Source of the DNA: Gramella sp. KN1008
GTDB taxonomy: Bacteria; Bacteroidota; Bacteroidia; Flavobacteriales; Flavobacteriaceae
Assembly (NCBI RefSeq): GCF_004332155.1
Contig: NZ_SJDV01000004.1
Location: forward strand, 1-64,000
Direction of reading: 5' to 3'
DNA length: 64,000 nt
In this document: positions 1 to 7,416 of the stretch, in pieces
Numbering within the stretch: position 1 is the first letter of the stretch
Layout: the number at the start of each line of letters is the position of its first letter
Notes under the pieces: generated by a model
The model's database searches: none
Told to the model about the DNA's origin: nothing
Seen by the model: only the letters and a program-made list of their open reading frames with translations
Program-made: the position numbers and the translations under genes

Positions 1-50
1 CAGAAAATATATTAAAACAATTTTATGAACTTCTGTTAAGTAAATCTTAA
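1..50 (+). CDS. C-terminal tail of an unidentified upstream gene (partial)
   Basis: In the frame starting at base 3 the sequence reads ENILKQFYELLLSKS followed by a TAA at 48-50. The pattern of leucines and charged residues looks like the last helix of a real protein, and ends such as this are common in glycosyltransferases, but 15 residues cannot identify a family. The DNA here is far more AT-rich than the rest of the window. It could also be a chance open frame. Confidence 0.3.
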   Translation, partial: ENILKQFYELLLSKS

Positions 51-239
51 AATAATAAGAATATCAAGGAGTTAAGAATTAATAGCTATGTTGATAAGAT
101 GTTATCAAAAAAGCACAACAGAATATCCAAGTTTTATCCAGAAAAAATATTCTACAAATTAACACACCATCATATAACATCATTTAAATTTTTTAAAAAA
201 GAAGAAATAATAAATATGATATATAATGTTTATAACTAA
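51..239 (+). other. AT-rich open frame, possible gene remnant
   Basis: Directly after the stop at 48-50 the same frame stays open for 62 codons up to a TAA at 237-239. The only early ATG is at 99, which would give 46 residues beginning MLSKKHNRIS, rich in Lys, His, Ile and Phe. The composition is plausible for protein but extremely AT-rich. It may be the decayed end of the gene that enters from the left, a small AT-rich gene, or chance. Its end overlaps by a few bases the end of the DUF2007 gene on the opposite strand. Confidence 0.15.
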
Positions 240-478
240 ACGATGTGTAAGTGCGAAGATTTGTCGTTTAGAGAGTCTATGATTTCCTTTGCTCTTGTAA
301 TGTCTGCTGGGTGAACCATAAGCCTGATCCCTCCAAAGGCGAAAGAAGACATTGGTAGCAAGCCTACAAGGGTCTCATTCTGGAAGTAATGCCGTACAGA
401 TGCTTCTTCGAACTTTAATTTAAGTACGAAATATTCATAGGGATAGGTAAAGGTCGCAAGACACTTATAATCTTTCAT
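236..478 (-). CDS. DUF2007-type putative signal transducing protein
   Basis: This 80-residue soluble protein resembles the DUF2007 family: an N-terminal strand with a TYPYEYFVLK segment, a central helix (KFEEASVRHYF), then an SFAFGGIRLMV segment followed by a helix of acidic and basic residues. DUF2007 proteins are small ferredoxin-like folds common in Bacteroidota. They are annotated as putative signal transducers, but no biochemical role is established. There is no signal peptide or membrane segment. It lies 32 bases downstream of a small membrane protein gene on the same strand and probably shares its promoter. The family call is from recalled motif similarity. Confidence 0.7.
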   Translation of the reverse strand: MKDYKCLATFTYPYEYFVLKLKFEEASVRHYFQNETLVGLLPMSSFAFGGIRLMVHPADITRAKEIIDSLNDKSSHLHIV

Positions 479-510
479 AAGAACTTTAACAAGTCTCTTA
501 AAGATAGACT

Positions 511-681
511 TTATCTTTCAAATTTTAAAGCTATTTCTGTATTGGGTTGCTCGGTATTTAAAGGAAAGATCTCGGTTTTTTTATTGAGCGTTCGATTGAT
601 ATAAGCTACAAAGAAGATCACCCCAAAAATAAAGATGAGGAAAAACATGACTGAATATTTAGTTGCTTTATCAACTTTCAT
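511..681 (-). CDS. Small single-span membrane protein, 56 aa
   Basis: Reading the minus strand from ATG at 681 to TAA at 511 gives 56 residues: a short charged N-terminus (MKVDKATKYS), one hydrophobic span at about residues 10-28, then a polar tail containing NRTLNKKTEIFP and ending KFER. I do not recognise a family. A TAnnTTTG element lies at 693-700 on the same strand, 11 bases before the start, which supports a real transcribed gene. The DUF2007 gene follows after 32 bases, so the two probably form an operon. The function is unknown; the topology suggests a small inner-membrane protein. Confidence 0.5.
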   Translation of the reverse strand: MKVDKATKYSVMFFLIFIFGVIFFVAYINRTLNKKTEIFPLNTEQPNTEIALKFER

Positions 682-692
682 GATCCTAATTG

Positions 693-700
693 CAAAAATA
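693..700 (-). promoter_or_regulatory. Candidate -7 element for the 56-aa membrane gene
   Basis: On the minus strand this reads TATTTTTG, matching the Bacteroidota consensus TAnnTTTG. It ends 11 bases before the ATG at 681, so the mRNA leader would be very short. No clear -33 TTG was assigned. Confidence 0.45.
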
Positions 701-904
701 TGAGGGGAGTATCTGGGGAATGTTAAATCTAAATTAAGAAAAAATTAAGAATGTTTTTAATTTTTTTTAAAAAACCGTAAAAAAAATATCTTATGTGTTA
801 AAAGCATTTTAACGAGCTTAAATTATCGGCTCTTAACAAAACTTTAAAATGAAAAACTTATTGTCTGATTATAATGACTTAATTTTATGGTATACTAAGC
901 GATA

Positions 905-3103
905 ATGAAGAAAAAGAAAAAGAACAAGACTCAAATAAAAGGAGATCTTTCCAGGAGTATCATAGATATACTTCGTAATAATCCAGGGAAAACTTATAAT
1001 CACAAACAAATAGCCGCGGTTCTGGGAGTTAATGATGCCAGTAGCAGGAATCAGATTATAAAGAAACTTGCCCAACTCGCGGCAAAAAAACAGATTGAGC
1101 AGGTAGACCGTGGAAAATTTAAAATTGATTCAAAACGAAATTATTATACCGGAGTACTGGATTTAACCACCAAGGGTTATGGCTACGTAATGGTGGAAGA
1201 GCTTGCAGATGATATTTTTATAGCAGCCAAAGACCTTAATGCTGCCTTTGATGGGGATACTGTAGAGATCTATGTTTATAATCGCCGCAGGCGCAAAAGA
1301 TCTGAAGGTGAAATAACTAAAATACTTAAACGTAAAAGAACTGAATTTGTTGGAACGCTCCAGCAAAAAAAGGATTTTGGATTTGTGGTTATTGATGATA
1401 ACTCCATGTATACGGATTTTTTCGTTTCAGGAAGCAAACTTAATGGCGCAAAAGATGGTGATAAAGTGGTAGTTGAATTTGAAGAATGGCCGGAAAAGGC
1501 TGATTCTCCCTTTGGCAGGATAACCAGAGTACTTGGTACGCCTGGAGAACATCATACTGAAATTCATTCTATCCTTGCACAATATGGACTTCCCCATGAT
1601 TTCCCTGAAGAAGTTGAAGAATTTGCAAATAAGATAGATACTTCCATTAATGAGGAAGAAATTGCAAAAAGGCGGGATATGCGGGATGTACTTACATTCA
1701 CCATAGATCCGAGGGATGCGAAAGATTTTGATGATGCCCTTAGTTTTCAGTCTCTCAAAAATGGAAATTACGAGATTGGTATTCATATAGCTGATGTTTC
1801 GCATTATTTGAAGCCTGGAACCATCCTGGATGAAGAGGCTTTTGAACGTGCAACTTCAGTATATCTGGTGGACAGGGTAGTGCCTATGTTACCTGAAATT
1901 CTTTCAAATAATGCATGTTCTTTACGGCCTAATGAGGAAAAATTTACTTTTTCTGCTGTATTTGAAATTGATGATAATGCCAATGTTAAAGATCAGTGGT
2001 TTGGAAGAACCGTTACTTATTCAGATGAGCGTTTTGCCTACGAAGAGGCACAGCATATTATTGAAACAGGAACGGGTACCATTCCTGATGATATTTCCAT
2101 AAGAAAACATGCATATACCGTTAGAGGAGCTCTTGTTGAAGCTATTTGCACTCTTAACAGGCTGGCAAAAAAGATGCGCTCGAGACGTATGCGTGAAGGT
2201 GCCATTTCCTTTGATAAAGTAGAGGTTAAATTCAATTTGAACGAAGAAAATAATCCGGTTGGAGTGTTTTTCAAAACCGCCAAGGATTCCAATAAACTTA
2301 TAGAGGAGTTTATGCTCCTGGCTAACCGTAAAGTGGCCGAATTTATAGGAAAACAAAAGCCGAAGAAAACTTTTGTATACAGATGCCATGATGAACCTGA
2401 TGAGGAAAAACTGGCTGCTCTTCAAAATATCGTTGGGAGGTTTGGTCATCAATTAAACTTAAAGGACCGGCAGTCCACTACATCTTCCTTAAATAAACTA
2501 TTAGAGGATGTGCAGGGGCGAAAGGAGCAGAACATGGTAGATACTCTTGCCATACGTTCTATGAGTAAAGCTTATTACGGAACCGAGAATATTGGACATT
2601 ATGGGCTGGCTTTCGATTTTTATACTCATTTCACCTCGCCTATAAGAAGATATCCGGATGTAATGGTGCACAGATTGCTTCAGCATTACCTTGATAAGAA
2701 TGAATCTGCCAGTGAAGAAGAGTATGAAGATAAATGTCATCACAGTAGTGAAATGGAAAACCTGGCCTCTAATGCCGAAAGGGATTCTATCAAATACATG
2801 CAGGTTAAATTTATGCAGGATCATGAAGATGAGGAATTCCTTGGTGTGATCTCAGGGGTTACAGAATGGGGTATATTCGTTGAAATAGTGGAGAATAAAT
2901 GTGAAGGAATGATCAGGCTTAGGGATCTTAATGATGATCATTATGAGTATGATCCCGAAGAATTTTCTGTTACCGGAAGAAAGACCGGGAAAACTTACAC
3001 ACTGGGAGATGAGGTATATGTAAAAGTTAAAAATGCAGATCTCGTAAAGAGACATCTTGATTTTACTTTACTGGGAAGCCGCGACGAAGTGGAAGAAGAT
3101 TAA
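905..3103 (+). CDS. rnr: Ribonuclease R (3'-5' exoribonuclease)
   Basis: RNase R degrades RNA processively from the 3' end, including structured mRNA and rRNA. The 732-residue protein has the family order: a lysine-rich start, an N-terminal winged-helix domain (about 15-75), cold-shock OB folds (about 80-230), the RNB catalytic domain, and a C-terminal S1 domain (about 643-725). The catalytic signature DPRDAKDFDD at about 268-277 carries the Mg-binding aspartates. The conserved HFTSPIRRYPD stretch is at about 575-585. The length is usual for the family, though the long basic C-terminal tail of the E. coli enzyme is missing; basic residues cluster at the N-terminus instead. It appears to be transcribed alone, and I found no good TAnnTTTG upstream. 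Confidence 0.96.
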   Translation: MKKKKKNKTQIKGDLSRSIIDILRNNPGKTYNHKQIAAVLGVNDASSRNQIIKKLAQLAAKKQIEQVDRGKFKIDSKRNYYTGVLDLTTKGYGYVMVEELADDIFIAAKDLNAAFDGDTVEIYVYNRRRRKRSEGEITKILKRKRTEFVGTLQQKKDFGFVVIDDNSMYTDFFVSGSKLNGAKDGDKVVVEFEEWPEKADSPFGRITRVLGTPGEHHTEIHSILAQYGLPHDFPEEVEEFANKIDTSINEEEIAKRRDMRDVLTFTIDPRDAKDFDDALSFQSLKNGNYEIGIHIADVSHYLKPGTILDEEAFERATSVYLVDRVVPMLPEILSNNACSLRPNEEKFTFSAVFEIDDNANVKDQWFGRTVTYSDERFAYEEAQHIIETGTGTIPDDISIRKHAYTVRGALVEAICTLNRLAKKMRSRRMREGAISFDKVEVKFNLNEENNPVGVFFKTAKDSNKLIEEFMLLANRKVAEFIGKQKPKKTFVYRCHDEPDEEKLAALQNIVGRFGHQLNLKDRQSTTSSLNKLLEDVQGRKEQNMVDTLAIRSMSKAYYGTENIGHYGLAFDFYTHFTSPIRRYPDVMVHRLLQHYLDKNESASEEEYEDKCHHSSEMENLASNAERDSIKYMQVKFMQDHEDEEFLGVISGVTEWGIFVEIVENKCEGMIRLRDLNDDHYEYDPEEFSVTGRKTGKTYTLGDEVYVKVKNADLVKRHLDFTLLGSRDEVEED

Positions 3104-3177
3104 AATTTATTTTTTCATTCCATATATTTAAAACCTTGATGCAAATGCTGCCGATCCTACTAAAAGATCAAAAAGTT

Positions 3178-3185
3178 TACATTTG
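3178..3185 (+). promoter_or_regulatory. Candidate -7 element for the LysE-type gene
   Basis: TACATTTG matches TAnnTTTG and lies 17 bases before the ATG at 3203. It would give the exporter gene its own promoter after rnr. Confidence 0.5.
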
Positions 3186-3202
3186 CAACATAACCTTACT
3201 GT

Positions 3203-3940
3203 ATGTTACAGGACGTTTTAGCAGGTTTACCATTGGGTATTTTTCTGGCTTTTTTACTTGGCCCGGTTTTCTTTGTATTGCTGGAAACCGCTGCTATTAA
3301 AGGTTTCAGAGCTGCCATATCTTTTGATATGGGGGTTATACTCGCTGACATAATCTTTCTTCTTATAGCTTACTTTAGTACTACCAAATTACTGGAGCGT
3401 ATAAAGGATGATCCGGCTCTTTTTATCTTTGGCGGAATGATCCTTACCACCTATGGAGTGATGAGCTTTTTACAGACTAGAAAGACTTTACAGACAGAAG
3501 ATGAGACACCTGAGATAAGGAAACTTGGAAAGAGCGACTATTTCGGGTTATTTGCAAAGGGTTTCCTGCTTAATTTTATCAATATAGGTGTTCTGGGATT
3601 CTGGCTTGGAGTAATCATCGTATTCGGTCCTAAAATGGATATGGACATGAACAGGATTAGTGTTTTCTTCGGCACCGTGCTTGGAACCTATCTGATTATT
3701 GATGTGGTAAAGATTCTGCTGGCCAAAAAACTTAACCGTAAACTTACTCCTAACCGTATCTATGTAATGAAAAAAAGTATCAGCTTGTTACTGGTAGTGT
3801 TTGGTGGTATATTAATATTTCAGGGAGTATTTCCTTATCAGGTAGATGAAATAAAGGATCAGTTGGACGAGATAACTCCAAATAATTCAGTTATTGGAAA
3901 ACTTGAAAATCTGGTTGAAACAGAAGAATTTGAAAAATAA
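3203..3940 (+). CDS. LysE/RhtB family translocator
   Basis: This 245-residue membrane protein has the LysE superfamily pattern: a first span beginning PLGIFLAFLLGPVFFVLLE, with the conserved Gly-Pro, then hydrophobic spans at about 37-57, 75-93, 120-145, 155-172 and 190-210. LysE and RhtB proteins export amino acids or other small solutes across the inner membrane using the proton gradient. The C-terminal 35 residues are hydrophilic and acidic, which is typical of the flavobacterial subgroup. Neither sequence nor neighbours indicate the substrate. The gene ends at a strong hairpin shared with the convergent tRNA-Cys. Confidence 0.85.
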   Translation: MLQDVLAGLPLGIFLAFLLGPVFFVLLETAAIKGFRAAISFDMGVILADIIFLLIAYFSTTKLLERIKDDPALFIFGGMILTTYGVMSFLQTRKTLQTEDETPEIRKLGKSDYFGLFAKGFLLNFINIGVLGFWLGVIIVFGPKMDMDMNRISVFFGTVLGTYLIIDVVKILLAKKLNRKLTPNRIYVMKKSISLLLVVFGGILIFQGVFPYQVDEIKDQLDEITPNNSVIGKLENLVETEEFEK

Positions 3941-3941
3941 A

Positions 3942-3966
3942 AAAGCTTCCCGCTAAGGGAAGCTTT
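3942..3966. terminator. Bidirectional terminator between lysE-like gene and tRNA-Cys
   Basis: A perfect 10-bp stem (AAAGCTTCCC, 3942-3951, with 3957-3966) and a GCTAA loop. It starts two bases after the plus-strand stop codon and ends five bases from the tRNA 3' end. A/T runs on both sides allow it to terminate both transcripts. Confidence 0.8.
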
Positions 3967-3971
3967 GTCTG

Positions 3972-4042
3972 AGGCATCGAGCGGATTCGAACCGCTGTAC
4001 AAGGTTTTGCAGACCTCTGCCTAGCCACTCGGCCACGATGCC
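3972..4042 (-). tRNA. tRNA-Cys (GCA)
   Basis: On the minus strand the 71-base gene begins GGCATCG (4042-4036), which pairs with CGATGCC (3979-3973), followed by U73, the discriminator typical of tRNA-Cys. The anticodon loop reads CTGCAAA, so the anticodon is GCA. The T arm contains GGTTCGAATCC. CCA is not encoded and must be added after transcription. A promoter element lies just upstream and a hairpin just downstream, so this is a compact single-tRNA unit. Confidence 0.96.
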
Positions 4043-4055
4043 ATCAATAGGTTGG

Positions 4056-4085
4056 CAAATGTAATAAAAATTTTAAGTTTCAAAA
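4056..4085 (-). promoter_or_regulatory. Promoter for tRNA-Cys
   Basis: The minus strand carries TACATTTG (4063-4056), a perfect TAnnTTTG. TTTTG (4085-4081) lies 17 bases further upstream as a -33 element. The -7 element ends 13 bases before the tRNA 5' end. This is one of the better two-part promoters in the window. Confidence 0.6.
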
Positions 4086-4092
4086 CTAAAAT

Positions 4093-4449
4093 CTAGCGGG
4101 ATTTGGTACGGCTTACGCTCACCATAGCTACATTTCCACCAATAGGAGGATTGATCTTTGAAACTTCAACTTTTGCTTTCTGAACCATTATAAGCTCGTC
4201 CATTATCCTTTTAAGGATCCTTTCAGCAACATTTTCAAGCAGTTTGGAGCGGATAGCCATTTCTTCCTTGACTATTTTATTCAAATGAACATAATCTATG
4301 GTGTCACTTAATTTATCGGTTTTGGCTGAATGTGAAAGATCACCATAAACTTTTAGATCCACCCGGTATTCACTACCAATCTTTTCTTCTTCATCAAGGC
4401 ATCCGTGATAGGAGAAGACCTTGATATTCTTTAATTTGATTACTCCCAC
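4093..4449 (-). CDS. folB: Dihydroneopterin aldolase
   Basis: FolB converts 7,8-dihydroneopterin to 6-hydroxymethyl-dihydropterin and glycolaldehyde in folate synthesis. The 118-residue protein has the family start (GVIKLKNIKVFSYHGCLDEE), in which the YHG segment and following Glu belong to the active site. The middle segment DTIDYVHLNKIV matches the conserved D-Y region, and KINPPIGGNV near the end carries the conserved K-x-x-PP pattern. Length is normal. It is transcribed divergently from glnS and has its own candidate promoter; no other folate genes are adjacent. Confidence 0.92.
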   Translation of the reverse strand: MGVIKLKNIKVFSYHGCLDEEEKIGSEYRVDLKVYGDLSHSAKTDKLSDTIDYVHLNKIVKEEMAIRSKLLENVAERILKRIMDELIMVQKAKVEVSKINPPIGGNVAMVSVSRTKSR

Positions 4450-4462
4450 TACTTATTTTTGA

Positions 4463-4493
4463 CAAAGATAAGTTGCCCTTTTGAGCTTTTCAA
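4463..4493 (-). promoter_or_regulatory. Promoter for folB
   Basis: The minus strand reads TATCTTTG at 4470-4463 and TTG at 4493-4491, with 20 bases between them. Both parts match the Bacteroidota -7/-33 pattern. The leader before ATG 4449 would be short. Confidence 0.6.
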
Positions 4494-4557
4494 TTATTGA
4501 CCCATCTTTTAAATAATACAATTATGTTGTAAACACTGCTATCGATTTAAAATTTGA

Positions 4558-4565
4558 TAAATTTG
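4558..4565 (+). promoter_or_regulatory. Candidate -7 element for glnS
   Basis: TAAATTTG matches TAnnTTTG and lies 20 bases before the ATG at 4586. No convincing -33 TTG is at the right distance. Confidence 0.45.
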
Positions 4566-4585
4566 CACTTCATTTTAATTCAGTT

Positions 4586-6265
4586 ATGGCCGAAGGAAAA
4601 AAGTCGCTCAATTTTATTGAGCAAATCATAGAAGAAGATTTAAAGAAGGATTATAAAAGAGATGATCTGAAGTTCCGTTTTCCTCCGGAACCAAACGGGT
4701 ATCTTCATATTGGACATGCCTCTTCGATATGTCTTAATTTCGGACTGGGCGAGAGGTATAATGCCCCTGTGAACCTAAGATTCGATGATACCAATCCAAT
4801 AAAAGAAGAACAGGAGTACGTAGACGCTATCAAAAGAGACGTTGAATGGCTGGGCTTTAAATGGGCTAAGGAATGTTATGCTTCAGATTATTTTCAGCAG
4901 TTATATGACTGGGCCGTGGAAATGATAAAAAATGGAGATGCGTATGTTGACAGCCAGACTTCAGAAGAGATCGCTGAACAAAAAGGTACACCTACAAAAC
5001 CTGGAACCGAAAGTCCTTATCGCAATCGTTCAGTAGAAGAGAACCTGGAATTGTTTGAGAAGATGAAGAATGGAGAAACTCCTGAAAGAGGTCATGTTTT
5101 AAGGGCAAAAATTGATATGGCTTCACCAAATATGCTGATGAGAGATCCGGTTATGTACAGGTGTTTACATAAGAATCATCATCGTACTAAAGATAACTGG
5201 AAGATATATCCAATGTATGACTGGGCTCATGGTCAGAGTGATTTTATTGAACAGGTATCACATTCATTCTGTACACTTGAATTTCTACCGCATCGTGAAC
5301 TTTATAACTGGTTCATAGAAAAGGTTAGCAAACCGGGTGATTTTGAACCTAAACAAAGAGAATTTGCAAGAAGGAATCTTAGTCATACCATTGTTAGTAA
5401 AAGAAAACTGCTTCATCTTGTAGAAAAAGGATATGTAGAGTCCTGGGATGACCCAAGAATGCCTACTATTTCGGGGCTTAGAAGAAGAGGTTATACACCT
5501 GAGTCCATTAGGAAATTTGCCGATTCTATCGGGGTTGGAAAAAGAGAGAATTTAATTGATGTTTCGCATCTTGAATTCTGTGCCAGGGAGGACCTTAATA
5601 AGATTGCTCCAAGGGTGATGGGGGTTTTGGACCCTGTAAAGCTAATAATTACCAATTATCCTGAAAACGAAGAAGAGTGGCTGGAAGCGGAGAATAATCC
5701 TGAAGACGAGTCAGCTGGGAATAGGAAAGTTCCTTTTTCCCGGGAACTTTTTATTGAGCGCGAGGATTTTAAGGAAAGTGCTAATAGAAAATTTTTCAGA
5801 TTAACCTTAGGAAAAGAAGTTCGTTTAAAGAACGCTTATATCATAAAGGGTGAGGATGTGGTCAAGGATGATGAAGGCAATATCACCGAGATTCACTGCA
5901 CTTATGATCCTAAGAGCAAGAGTGGAAGCGGTACTGAAGAATCACTAAGAAAGGTGAAAGGAACACTTCACTGGGTCTCCGTAAAACATGCTATAGAAGC
6001 CGAAGTGAGACTTTATGATAGATTGTTTACAGAAGAAGCACCTGATGGAGATAAGGAGAAGGATTATCTTGATTTTGTAAATCCAGAATCATTAAAAGTG
6101 GTTACCGGTTACCTTGAACCAAGTCTTAAGGATGCACAGGAGCTGGATAAGGTACAGTTCCAGCGTATAGGATATTTTTGTGTTGATAAGGATTCAACTC
6201 CTGAAAAACCGGTTTTCAATAGAACCGTTACTCTTAGAGATTCCTGGGCGAAAAAGGGAAAATAA
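4586..6265 (+). CDS. glnS: Glutaminyl-tRNA synthetase
   Basis: GlnRS charges tRNA-Gln with glutamine directly. Its presence argues against reliance on the amidotransferase route for glutamine. The 559-residue protein has the class I HIGH motif (GYLHIGH, about 38-44), the class II-like pocket region RFDDTNP that marks the GluRS/GlnRS group, and the KMSKS equivalent VSKRKL (about 270-275), followed by DPRMPTISGLRRRG. The C-terminal part is the anticodon-binding beta-barrel region. Length fits bacterial GlnRS. The HIGH-motif variant and the motif following KMSKS favour GlnRS over GluRS; the window also contains a separate gltX. Confidence 0.97.
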   Translation: MAEGKKSLNFIEQIIEEDLKKDYKRDDLKFRFPPEPNGYLHIGHASSICLNFGLGERYNAPVNLRFDDTNPIKEEQEYVDAIKRDVEWLGFKWAKECYASDYFQQLYDWAVEMIKNGDAYVDSQTSEEIAEQKGTPTKPGTESPYRNRSVEENLELFEKMKNGETPERGHVLRAKIDMASPNMLMRDPVMYRCLHKNHHRTKDNWKIYPMYDWAHGQSDFIEQVSHSFCTLEFLPHRELYNWFIEKVSKPGDFEPKQREFARRNLSHTIVSKRKLLHLVEKGYVESWDDPRMPTISGLRRRGYTPESIRKFADSIGVGKRENLIDVSHLEFCAREDLNKIAPRVMGVLDPVKLIITNYPENEEEWLEAENNPEDESAGNRKVPFSRELFIEREDFKESANRKFFRLTLGKEVRLKNAYIIKGEDVVKDDEGNITEIHCTYDPKSKSGSGTEESLRKVKGTLHWVSVKHAIEAEVRLYDRLFTEEAPDGDKEKDYLDFVNPESLKVVTGYLEPSLKDAQELDKVQFQRIGYFCVDKDSTPEKPVFNRTVTLRDSWAKKGK

Positions 6266-6352
6266 TTCCTTAACGGTTTGCTTTAAGAATAATTTAGCAA
6301 AGGATTTTAACATATTAACCGGTTATTAACAACCAAAGGTACTGGCTTCCGT

Positions 6353-6360
6353 TATCTTTG
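6353..6360 (+). promoter_or_regulatory. Candidate -7 element for the YtxH cassette
   Basis: TATCTTTG matches TAnnTTTG, 30 bases before the ATG at 6391. It would drive the three-gene unit 6391-7374. Confidence 0.5.
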
Positions 6361-6390
6361 AGTGAATAATAACTTAAAATTCAAAATCTT

Positions 6391-6765
6391 ATGGCAAATA
6401 CAGGAAATACCCTTTTAGCATTGATTACAGGAGCCGCAATAGGAGCGGGAATAGGCCTTCTATATGCTCCCGATACAGGTGAGAACACCCGTAAAAAGCT
6501 TAAAAAGGATGCTCAGGATGCTCAGGATAAACTGAACAAACGTTATCAGGAAACTTCATCCAATTTGAGTGATAGAGCCAAAAAAGCAAGAGTGGATTTT
6601 GAAAAGAGACTTGAGGAGACCTTATCTTCCGCAAGTCATAAGGCAGATGATATTTTGGCCGCGATGGAAACCAAACTTGAGGAATTACGAAAACAAAATG
6701 CTAAATTGCAAAAAGATAAACCAGGCAACACTTCTGGGAATAAGCCAGATAAGGCCGTAGTATAA
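6391..6765 (+). CDS. YtxH domain-containing protein
   Basis: This is a 124-residue protein with a glycine-rich hydrophobic N-terminus (GAAIGAGIGLLYAP at about residues 14-27), followed by PDTGENTRKKLKKD and a long charged, probably coiled-coil helix. This is the YtxH/general-stress-protein pattern: a short membrane anchor followed by an apolipoprotein-like helical tail. The family is often induced by osmotic or envelope stress, but its molecular role is unknown. It is the first gene of a tight three-gene set with a holin-like membrane protein and a small helical protein (7-base gap, then a 1-base overlap), which suggests they act together at the membrane. Confidence 0.85.
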   Translation: MANTGNTLLALITGAAIGAGIGLLYAPDTGENTRKKLKKDAQDAQDKLNKRYQETSSNLSDRAKKARVDFEKRLEETLSSASHKADDILAAMETKLEELRKQNAKLQKDKPGNTSGNKPDKAVV

Positions 6766-6772
6766 TCTTTTT

Positions 6773-7132
6773 ATGGCATTTGAAAAACTTTCCAACAGTA
6801 TTCATGATTTAAACGATAATATTCAGGCATTCCTGCACAGTAATGCGGAATATTACAAACTTAAGGCCTTTAAACATGGAATGAAGGGAGCTACTTCCCT
6901 GGTCCGTTTTCTGGTTCTCGGTTTTTTATTGAGTACAGCAGGAATAATGATATCTTTTGCACTGGCTATAGTCATTAGCGAAGCGATAGGTGTTCCTAGT
7001 TCAGGCTATTTTATAGTTGGTGGTTTTTACCTTCTGGTTTTCGTTCTTATTTTCATTTTTGGAAAAGAGCCTATAGAGAAACTACTACTTAGAAAGTTCT
7101 CTAAGATTATTTTTAACGATAAAGAAGAGTGA
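6773..7132 (+). CDS. Phage-holin-family-like integral membrane protein (DUF1469 type)
   Basis: The 119-residue protein has an amphipathic N-terminus (EKLSNSIHDLNDNIQAFLHSN) and two strong spans at about 43-67 and 75-98, then a short charged tail ending KIIFNDKEE. This is the layout of the 'phage holin family' or DUF1469 proteins common in Bacteroidota. Despite the name there is no phage context here. It sits between a YtxH protein and a small helical protein, so I read it as part of a membrane or stress cassette. Its stop codon overlaps the next ATG (TGATG). Confidence 0.75.
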   Translation: MAFEKLSNSIHDLNDNIQAFLHSNAEYYKLKAFKHGMKGATSLVRFLVLGFLLSTAGIMISFALAIVISEAIGVPSSGYFIVGGFYLLVFVLIFIFGKEPIEKLLLRKFSKIIFNDKEE

Positions 7133-7374
7133 TGAGAACATATTCCTCCTTTGAAGAAATAGACAAAGATCTGCAGATCCTTAGATTGCAGACAGAGATA
7201 GATAAGGAAGAGATCAAGCTTAGCTTGGATCAGGCTAAAGAAGGATTATCGCCTGTATCCCTTATTGGAAGCACAATAGGTTCTATTATCCAGAAAGCCC
7301 TTGTTCTTAAAGCTGTTTCTAAGATCTTTGGTGTGAAAAGGGTGGTAACTTCTACTTCACGAAAACGGAAATAA
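7132..7374 (+). CDS. Small conserved helical protein of the YtxH cassette
   Basis: An 80-residue protein that begins MRTYSSFEEIDKDLQIL and continues with a Glu/Lys-rich helix and a moderately hydrophobic Gly/Ser/Ile segment (about 43-62, SLIGSTIGSIIQKALVL), ending in a basic tail (TSTSRKRK). I recall flavobacterial families of this type (possibly DUF6327) but cannot confirm it. I chose the ATG at 7132, which overlaps the preceding TGA as TGATG and suggests translational coupling; a GTG at 7129 would add one residue. The function is unknown, and the middle segment could associate with membrane. Confidence 0.65.
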   Translation: MRTYSSFEEIDKDLQILRLQTEIDKEEIKLSLDQAKEGLSPVSLIGSTIGSIIQKALVLKAVSKIFGVKRVVTSTSRKRK

Positions 7375-7392
7375 TCAGAATATTGAAAATAT

Positions 7393-7415
7393 AAAAGCCC
7401 CGATTCGGGGCTTTT
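7393..7415. terminator. Terminator between YtxH cassette and SPFH gene
   Basis: A perfect 10-bp stem AAAAGCCCCG (7393-7402) pairs with 7406-7415 around an ATT loop. It is followed by a T-run on the plus strand and preceded by A-rich sequence, so it can serve both convergent transcripts. The minus-strand stop codon (7417-7419) lies in its T-run. Confidence 0.85.
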
Positions 7416-7416
7416 T

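Noticed and set aside
1427..1804. Long open frames on the strand opposite rnr and other large genes
   Set aside because: They lie wholly inside well-supported genes, lack promoter elements and have unnatural composition; they are shadows of the coding strand.
6773..7132. Prophage, because of the holin-like protein
   Set aside because: No phage structural, lysis or integrase genes nearby; the layout fits a chromosomal membrane-protein family.
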